A stretch of DNA of 64,000 bases from JAIBJN01 sp963802795 (GTDB taxonomy: Bacteria; Actinomycetota; Thermoleophilia; Gaiellales; Gaiellaceae). The translations under genes and the position numbers were made by a program. The notes under the pieces are model-generated. The model had not been told where the DNA came from, did no database searches, and saw only the letters and a program-made list of their open reading frames with translations. Shown here in pieces: positions 58,610-64,000 of the stretch. Position 1 is the first letter of the stretch. Each line of letters begins with the position of its first letter. Location of the stretch: assembly GCA_963802795.1 (NCBI GenBank), contig CAWDJV010000004.1, positions 1 to 64,000 of the forward strand, read 5' to 3'.

Positions 58610-60446
58610 ATGCCCAAGCCGGTCGAGCAGCAAGACCGCGTCGTCATCCGCTTCGCCGGGGATTCCGGGGACGGCATGCAGCTCACCGGCGGCCGCTTCG
58701 CGAGCGAGACCGCGATCCTCGGCAACGACCTTTCGACGCTCCCCGACTTTCCCGCCGAGATCCGCGCGCCGGCCGGGTCGCTCCCGGGTGTCTCCGGCTA
58801 CCAGATCCACTTCTCCGACCACGACATCCTGACTCCCGGCGACGCCCCGGACGTGCTCGTCGCCATGAATCCAGCGGCGCTCAAGGCGAACCTGAAGGAG
58901 CTGCCGAAAGGCGCGACCATCATCGTGAACACGGACGCCTTCGGCGAGCGGAACCTTCAGAAGGCGGGCTACGCCGCGGATCCGCTGGAGGATGGCTCGC
59001 TGGACGAGTACCGCGTGCAGCGGGTCCCGCTCACCTCGCTCACGGTCGAGGCCCTGAAGGAGTTCGACGTCTCGAAGCGGGAGGCAGACCGGTCGAAGAA
59101 CATGTTCGCCCTCGGGCTCATGTCGTGGCTGTACAGCCGCCCGACGGAGGGCACCATCGACTTCCTCGAGCGGAAGTTCGGCGCCAAGCCCGAGATCGCC
59201 AAGGCCAACGTCAAGGCCTTCCGGGCCGGCTACGCCTTCGGCGAGACGACCGAGGAGTTCGCCGTTCGGTACGAGGTCAAGCCGGCCCGACTGCCGCCGG
59301 GGACCTACCGCAACGTCACCGGGAACCAGGCGATCGCCATGGGGCTCGTCGCGGCGAGCGTCCAGAGCGGCTTGCCGCTCTTCCTCGGCGCCTACCCGAT
59401 CACACCGGCATCGGGCATCCTCGAGGAGCTCGCGCGGCTCAAGAGCTTCGGCGTGCGGACGTTCCAGGCCGAGGACGAGATCGCGGCCGCGGGCGCCGCG
59501 CTGGGAGCCTCCTTCGGCGGCTCGCTCGGCGTCTGCACCTCGAGCGGCCCCGGCATCGTCCTCAAGGCGGAGACCATCGGCCTCGGCGTCACGCTCGAGC
59601 TTCCGCTCGTCGTGCTCGACATCCAACGCGCCGGCCCGTCGACCGGCATGCCGACGAAGCCCGAGCAGGCGGACCTGCTCGATGGTCCTCTTCGGGCGCA
59701 ACGCCGAGTCGCCGGTGCCGGTGCTCGCCGCGGCGACTCCCGGCCACTGCTTCGAGATGGCGATCGAGGCGGCGCGGATCGCGCTCAGGTACCGGACGCC
59801 CGTCTACCTCCTCTCGGACGCCTACCTCGCCCACGGCTCCGAGCCGTGGCTCGTTCCGGACGCGGCGAAGCTTCCCGACATCTCGACGGGGTTCGCGACC
59901 GCTCCGAACGACGACGGGCGGTTTCTGCCCTACGTCCGCGACGACCAGACGCTGGCCCGCCAGTGGGCGATTCCGGGCACGCCGGGCCTCGAGCATCGCA
60001 TCGGCGGCCTCGAGAAGGAGGAGCGGACCGGCAACGTCTCCTACGACCCGGACAACCACGACCTCATGGTCAGGATCCGCGCTCGCAAGGTCGCAGGGAT
60101 CGCCGCCGACATCCCCGACCTCGAGGTGGACGACCAGGAGGGCGCGCGGCTCCTCGTGCTCGGTTGGGGCGGCACCTACGGGCCCATCGCCGCCGCCGTC
60201 CGCCGCACGCGCGCCCAAGGCCGCGCCGTCGCGCATGCGCATCTCCACTACCTCAACCCCTTCCCGCGCAACCTCCGCGACGTCCTGCGCCGCTACGAGC
60301 GCGTGCTCGTGCCGGAGATGAACCTCGGCCAGCTCCTCAAGCTCGTCCGGGCCGAGTTCCTGGTCGATGCGGTCGGCTACAACCGCGTCCGCGGCGTCCC
60401 GTTCACCTCCGCCGAGCTCGCCGACGCGATCGAGCCGCTGACATGA
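58610..60446 (+). CDS. korA: 2-oxoacid:ferredoxin oxidoreductase, gamma-alpha subunit (KorA), one frameshift
   Basis: About 612 residues. Gamma part: RVVIRFAGDSGDGMQLTGGR, DFPAEIRAPAGSLPGVSGYQ, FGERNLQKAGYAADPLEDGS. Alpha part from residue 215: YRNVTGNQAIAMGLVAASVQ, FLGAYPITPASGILEELARL, QAEDEIAAAGAALGASFGGS, VLDIQRAGPSTGMPTKPEQA. A single extra base after DLL (near 59682) shifts the frame to MVLFGRNAESPVPVLAAATP, HGSEPWLVPDAAKLPDISTG and the end FTSAELADAIEPLT. Length 1837 = 3n + 1 supports one inserted base. The enzyme makes or uses succinyl-CoA with ferredoxin; alternative to 2-oxoglutarate dehydrogenase. Overlaps korB by 4 bases. Confidence 0.92.
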
Positions 60447-61450
60447 CCCCAGGCGAGCTGCCGACCGCGAAGGACTTCAAGTCAGACCAGGAGGTTCGCT
60501 GGTGCCCGGGGTGCGGAGACTACGCGGTCCTCGCGGCCGTCCAGAGCTTCCTGCCGCAGCTCGGGCTCGAGCGCGAGCGGCTCGTGTTCATCTCGGGGAT
60601 CGGCTGTGCCGCCCGCTTCCCGTACTACGTCGAGACGTACGGCATGCACTCGATCCACGGACGGGCGCTGCCGATCGCGACCGGGCTCGCAGCCTCGCGG
60701 CCGGACCTCTCGGTCTGGGTCGTCACCGGCGACGGCGACGCGCTTTCGATCGGCGGCAACCACCTGCTCCACGCGCTGCGCCGCAACGTCAACATCACGA
60801 TCCTCCTCTTCAACAACGAGGTCTACGGCCTGACGAAGGGCCAGTACTCGCCGACGAGCCCGCTCGGCCAGGTCACCGGCACGACCCCGATGGGCTCGAT
60901 CGACTGGCCGCTGAACCCGGTGTCCGTCGCGCTCAGCGCCGAGGCGACCTTCGTCGCGCGCGCGATCGACACCGACCGCGGTCACCTCACCGAGACTCTC
61001 CGCGCGGCGAGCCGGCATCGGGGAGCGGCGATCGTCGAGATCCTCCAGAACTGCAACGTCTACAACGACGGGGCCTTCGACCACGTCCGCGAGGAGAAGG
61101 AGAACCGGATCGTGCTCGAGGACGGCGCCCCCGTGCGCTTCGGGAGCGAGGGGGAGAAGGGCGTCCGGCTGGGCCCCGACGGGGTGGCGGAGGTCGTGGA
61201 CGCCGGCGAGGTGGGGGAGGAGGCGCTGCTCGTCCACGACGTCGCCGCCGCCGAGCCGACGACCGCCTTCGCGCTCGGCCGGCTCGGCCACGGACGCCCG
61301 GGCCCGCTCCCGATCGGCGTCTTCCGGGCGGTCGAGCGGCCGGTCTACGACGACCTGATGGCGGCCCAGATCGAGGGCGCCAGGCAGGAGCGGGGCGAGG
61401 GCGACCTCGAGGCCCTGCTCCACGCCGGCGACACCTGGCAGATCGCCTAG
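60443..61450 (+). CDS. korB: 2-oxoacid:ferredoxin oxidoreductase, beta subunit (KorB)
   Basis: 335 residues; starts inside the stop of korA. Fe-S/TPP features: VRWCPGCGDYAVLAAVQSFL (C-x2-C), VFISGIGCAARFPYYVETYG, GRALPIATGLAASRPDLSVW, VVTGDGDALSIGGNHLLHAL (TPP-Mg motif) and LLFNNEVYGLTKGQYSPTSP, ATFVARAIDTDRGHLTETLR. Matches the two-subunit aerobic KorAB type of actinobacteria (Rv2454c/Rv2455c-like). Intact and usual length. Confidence 0.95.
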   Translation: MTPGELPTAKDFKSDQEVRWCPGCGDYAVLAAVQSFLPQLGLERERLVFISGIGCAARFPYYVETYGMHSIHGRALPIATGLAASRPDLSVWVVTGDGDALSIGGNHLLHALRRNVNITILLFNNEVYGLTKGQYSPTSPLGQVTGTTPMGSIDWPLNPVSVALSAEATFVARAIDTDRGHLTETLRAASRHRGAAIVEILQNCNVYNDGAFDHVREEKENRIVLEDGAPVRFGSEGEKGVRLGPDGVAEVVDAGEVGEEALLVHDVAAAEPTTAFALGRLGHGRPGPLPIGVFRAVERPVYDDLMAAQIEGARQERGEGDLEALLHAGDTWQIA

Positions 61451-61476
61451 CGCTCCCGGCCCCCGCGCGGCGAGGC

Positions 61477-62385
61477 TCAGATGTCCGCGCTGAAGGTGTC
61501 GCAGCTGCCCGGGTTGCCGGACTCGTAGCCGGTCGCGAACCACTGCTGACGCTGCGCTGACGACCCGTGCGTCCAGCTCTCGGGCGTGACTCTGCCCTGG
61601 GCTGCCTGCTGGATCCGGTCGTCTCCGACCGCCGCCGCGGCGTCGAGCGCGTCGGCGATGTCCGCCTCCGTGAGCTGTGAGATGAAGCCGGTCTCGACCG
61701 CGTTGTTCGCCCAGACGCCCGCGAAGCAGTCGGCCTGAAGCTCGACCCGCACCGCGCGACTCTCGGCGCCCTGGTCCTGCGGGCCGCCGAGGATGCCCAG
61801 CAGGTTCTGGACGTGATGGCCGTACTCGTGGGCGAGCACGTACGCCTGTGCGAACGGGCCGCCCTGCGCACCGAACCTGGAGCGCAGCTCGTCGAAGAAG
61901 CTGAGGTCGATGTAGACGTAGTTGTCGCCGGGGCAGTAGAAGGGCCCCACCGCGGAGGTCGCAATTCCGCAGGCGCTCTCGGTCTCGCCCTCGAAGAAGC
62001 GGGTCCGCGCGGGCTCGTACGTCTGCCCGCCGCCCGCGAAGCTTTCCGTCCAGTAGGCCTGGATGCTGTTGACGTAGCCGACCACCCTGCAGTCCTCGCG
62101 CTCGTCCGCATCGGCCCCCGTTCGGCACTCCCGGGCGATCTCGCTGTTGACCGCGGGCGTTCCTGCCGTCTGGTCCTCGAGGTTCCCGAGGTCGCCGAGC
62201 CCGCCGCCCCCACCCACGACGTTCCCCCCGAAGAGGACGGCGAGCAAGATAGCCACCACGATGCCGAGCCCGCCCCCGCCGACCGTCAGCCCGCCTCCGG
62301 GGACGCGGCCGACCCTGCCTCGTCTCCCGCGCAGATCCTCCACCTGGGAGGTGTCGAGCTTGGCCTCGTCCCTGAAGTCCGGCAT
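61477..62385 (-). CDS. ypfJ: YpfJ-type neutral zinc metallopeptidase
   Basis: 302 residues from ATG 62385. N-terminal basic region, one membrane helix (VGGGGLGIVVAILLAVLFGG), Gly-rich linker. Metallopeptidase domain: VGYVNSIQAYWTESFAGGGQ, YCPGDNYVYIDLSFFDELRS, FAQAYVLAHEYGHHVQNLLG (H-E-x-x-H zinc site) and AVRVELQADCFAGVWANNAV (third ligand Glu), ending QQWFATGYESGNPGSCDTF. Catalytic domain probably outside the membrane. Convergent with korB; 1 base from the next minus-strand gene, likely co-transcribed. Confidence 0.93.
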   Translation of the reverse strand: MPDFRDEAKLDTSQVEDLRGRRGRVGRVPGGGLTVGGGGLGIVVAILLAVLFGGNVVGGGGGLGDLGNLEDQTAGTPAVNSEIARECRTGADADEREDCRVVGYVNSIQAYWTESFAGGGQTYEPARTRFFEGETESACGIATSAVGPFYCPGDNYVYIDLSFFDELRSRFGAQGGPFAQAYVLAHEYGHHVQNLLGILGGPQDQGAESRAVRVELQADCFAGVWANNAVETGFISQLTEADIADALDAAAAVGDDRIQQAAQGRVTPESWTHGSSAQRQQWFATGYESGNPGSCDTFSADI

Positions 62386-62386
62386 G

Positions 62387-63037
62387 TCAGCCCGCCTCGT
62401 CTGGGGCGAGCGTCTCGACGACCACGACCTCGTAGCGCTCGACGCTCGTCACGGTGGTCTCCAGACCCGCCGCGACCTCGTTACGCAGAACGGCGCCGCT
62501 CCCCGCCTCGTCCGCCAGGGCATCCTTGCTCGCCCAGAGCGTGATGCCGATCGATCTTCCGCCGGGCACGTCGAGGAGCGCAAGCCAGCCGCGGAAGCCC
62601 GTCGCGTCGCTGAACCAGTGGACGAGGTCGTCGCGGAAGGTCCGGAAGCCTTCCTCGATGCTCTCGGGGGCTCCCGCGAAGGTCGTCACACGCGCGAGCA
62701 GCGGGCCCTCCTCTCCCGCCTGGGCCTCGGCCGTGGCGGTCGGCAGGTCGTCGCCGGCGAAGAGCTCGTACCGCTCGACCCGCTCGATCTCGGCACCTGC
62801 GGCGGCAATCATGCTCTCCCGCATTTCCCGGCGGCCGCGCTCACTCCGCTCGAGCGCGTCCTCGCTCTCCCACATCGACAGGAGCCGGGCGCTGCCGGTC
62901 TCGACGTCGGCAAGGAGGAGAAACCCCTGGTAGCCGTCGAACGCACGGAGCCACGGCAGAATCTGCCCGGCTGCCATGTGGGCGATCGTGCTCACCTCGG
63001 CGCCGGCGCCGCGCACGGCCGTCAAGCTCGCGTACAC
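62387..63037 (-). CDS. Tandem ABM-like (dimeric alpha/beta barrel) protein
   Basis: 216 residues, directly upstream of the metallopeptidase (1-base gap). Two halves of the same plan. First: AAGQILPWLRAFDGYQGFLL, LADVETGSARLLSMWESEDA. Second: ESIEEGFRTFRDDLVHWFSD, GFRGWLALLDVPGGRSIGIT, LWASKDALADEAGSGAVLRN and ERYEVVVVETLAP. The pattern resembles paired stress-response A/B-barrel or ABM monooxygenase domains. No catalytic residues obvious; function unknown. Confidence 0.75.
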   Translation of the reverse strand: MYASLTAVRGAGAEVSTIAHMAAGQILPWLRAFDGYQGFLLLADVETGSARLLSMWESEDALERSERGRREMRESMIAAAGAEIERVERYELFAGDDLPTATAEAQAGEEGPLLARVTTFAGAPESIEEGFRTFRDDLVHWFSDATGFRGWLALLDVPGGRSIGITLWASKDALADEAGSGAVLRNEVAAGLETTVTSVERYEVVVVETLAPDEAG

Positions 63038-63234
63038 GATGGAAGCTTAGAGGCGAGGGGTCGTCTTCGCGCTGCTCGCGGCGCTGTCGGGCAACTCTCG
63101 AGAATGTCTCACGAGAATTGTTTGACACATTTGCAGGCAATTGGTCTGAATCGGGTCGCCGATCCGTGCGGCTTTCTTGCAAACGGCGGGCGCATCGGCT
63201 ATTCTGGCGCCTTCCAACCGGCGAGAGGAATCGT

Positions 63235-63369
63235 ATGAACGCAACCAACTTCATGTTCCTTTCCGAGGCGGCGCAGACCGCGTCGAAGCCGGTGGGCACC
63301 ACTGACGCCGACCGAGCCGCGGTCGCGTTCGGGAACGTTCGGCCCCTCGCAGGGAGAGGTATGCCCTAG
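63235..63369 (+). CDS. Possible 44-residue small protein
   Basis: ATG 63235 follows AGAGGA by 6 bases. The peptide MNATNFMFLSEAAQTASKPV continues to GRGMP and ends at TAG 63367-63369. A hairpin terminator (63400-63418) follows 30 bases later, so the gene would be its own transcription unit. Upstream DNA (63100-63200) is lower in GC than average and looks like a promoter region. Unknown, could be a leader peptide or small RNA with a chance frame. Confidence 0.35.
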   Translation: MNATNFMFLSEAAQTASKPVGTTDADRAAVAFGNVRPLAGRGMP

Positions 63370-63399
63370 CACGTCAGCGGCATACAGGCTCCGAGCGAG

Positions 63400-63418
63400 G
63401 GCGACCCAACGGGTCGCC
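63400..63418 (+). terminator. Terminator-like hairpin
   Basis: GGCGACCC-AAC-GGGTCGCC followed by TTCGTCGTTTCG; stable 8-bp stem with a T-rich tail. Confidence 0.55.
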
Positions 63419-63633
63419 TTCGTCGTTTCGGGACGAGAACGCGAGCTCGAGCGGAAGGAAGTGATGCTGATTTGAGGACACCGTAGACAGAACGACAGGC
63501 TCCGCCTGACGAGTAGGACGCCGGCGCTTGCGCCGGGAAATATCAGCGTGCATTTGACCTCCGGCTTTTGCATGCCATTTTTCAGAGACCCTCGATCGAA
63601 CAGACCGAGAAAGACTTCACGAAGGGAGTACCG

Positions 63634-63849
63634 ATGTACAGGCTTCACCTCGAGGCACGGCGCCTGGAAGAGCGCACGCCTCGCGCTGCTTCGGAGATCA
63701 TGCTCCGATCCCGCGAGCTGGCGCGTCTACAGGCCCGCGAGCGTCTGCGAGAGCGACCCCGTGCCAGGCGCGAGCGGCCTGGCCTCTTCGTCCAGGGTGT
63801 CGCCCGGCTCAGGGCGCGCCGGTGGCGGACGCGCGTGCTCGACGCATGA
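63634..63849 (+). CDS. Arg-rich 71-residue small protein
   Basis: GAAGGGAG stands 8 bases before ATG 63634. MYRLHLEARRLEERTPRAAS, then repeated Arg/Leu/Glu segments (ELARLQARERLRERPRARRE) and ends ARRWRTRVLDA. Highly basic, probably helical, no signal peptide; perhaps nucleic-acid or ribosome associated. A perfect terminator hairpin follows at once, so this is a discrete short gene. No family recognised. Confidence 0.5.
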   Translation: MYRLHLEARRLEERTPRAASEIMLRSRELARLQARERLRERPRARRERPGLFVQGVARLRARRWRTRVLDA

Positions 63850-63850
63850 T

Positions 63851-63880
63851 GAAGAGCCCTCGAGGAATCGGGGGCTCTTC
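63851..63880 (+). terminator. Terminator of the Arg-rich small gene
   Basis: GAAGAGCCC and GGGCTCTTC pair over 9 bp around a 12-base loop, followed by TCTCTTCC; one base after the small gene. Confidence 0.7.
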
Positions 63881-63922
63881 TCTCTTCCGCGTTTGGCCCC
63901 GGCGCCCAGTCTTCGTTCGCGC

Positions 63923-64000
63923 TTAGAGGAGCTCCGCGAGCTCGGCCGCGGTCGTCACCGGCCTCTGGCACGCGAAGCTCTCGCAGACGTAGGCGGCCGG
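63923..64000 (-). CDS. C-terminus of a YyaL/DUF255-type thioredoxin-domain protein (partial)
   Basis: The minus strand enters from the right edge with PAAYVCESFACQRPVTTAAE and ends LAELL, TAA at 63923-63925. The Y-V-C-x(4)-C-x-x-P-V end is typical of the long thioredoxin-domain proteins of the YyaL/SSP411 group. Only 25 codons are visible, so the call rests on that motif. Confidence 0.5.
   Translation of the reverse strand, partial: PAAYVCESFACQRPVTTAAELAELL

Noticed and set aside
57200..59701. 833-codon minus-strand frame
   Set aside because: Antisense to the sensor kinase and korA; no family features.
60482..62128. 548-codon minus-strand frame over korB and the metallopeptidase
   Set aside because: Out of frame with both genes; chance open frame.

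Overview
This is a GC-rich window (roughly two thirds G+C by eye) with dense genes on both strands, GTG starts and actinobacterial family content: a UGSC selenoprotein locus, a DUF5995-type protein, ferredoxin-dependent KorAB, streptogrisin-like protease, dodecin and FIST-linked kinases. It fits a soil actinomycete, most likely a Thermoleophilia-type lineage (Gaiellales/Solirubrobacterales). That placement is inference, because there is no rRNA gene and no complete tRNA gene. Many well-conserved genes carry single-base frameshifts (for example KorA, DUF2461, the SQR-like oxidoreductase and a DHFR-like protein). The window therefore reads like a long-read assembly with residual indels, on top of some genuine decay.

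Layout. 1-1.36 kb: a two-gene locus whose second gene has an in-frame TGA in the motif U-G-S-C followed by a SECIS-like hairpin. 1.5-13 kb: accessory region with cupins, a lower-GC secreted protein, a tyrosine-recombinase remnant, tRNA-3'-end-like fragments, dispersed short repeats, VOC/hydrolase/HxlR genes and a secreted protein built of roughly 85-residue repeats. 13.4-18 kb: purine nucleoside phosphorylase, a TIR-like effector with an unassigned C-terminal domain, a CBS protein, a hydrolase and a truncated GAF protein. 18-29 kb: secreted protease, membrane-anchored adenylate cyclase, DNRLRE protein and a PAS-LuxR regulator.

19-40 kb holds the most unusual content: three intact orphan TRAP-type (DctP-like) substrate-binding lipoproteins with an extra C-terminal domain and no TRAP permease, arranged with histidine kinases and response regulators in duplicated, partly decayed units. 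The most complete unit (32.4-39.6 kb) reads: secreted TolB-like protein (-), palindrome, receiver-only regulator, kinase 1, TRAP lipoprotein (-), palindrome, kinase 2, NarL-type regulator. Kinase 1 has a good ATPase domain but Arg in place of the phospho-accepting His. Kinase 2 has the His but a degraded ATPase domain. An 18-bp palindrome (ATTGTGGCTAGCCACAAT and variants) recurs in every intergenic control region of these units. A likely reading is an extracytoplasmic sensing system in which the binding lipoprotein senses the ligand and two half-kinases act together on one NarL-type regulator.

40-64 kb is mostly ordinary chromosome: FIST sensor plus multi-sensor kinase, secreted trypsin, a cyclase remnant, a NirK-like multicopper oxidase, a universal stress protein, SQR-like and BBE-like flavoproteins, a three-domain cell-wall lysin, an EamA exporter with a divergent ArsR-type regulator, RtcB, dodecin, an OmpR/kinase pair, KorAB, a YpfJ-type metallopeptidase and two very small genes with their own terminators. 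The last bases are the C-terminus of a gene that enters from the right.
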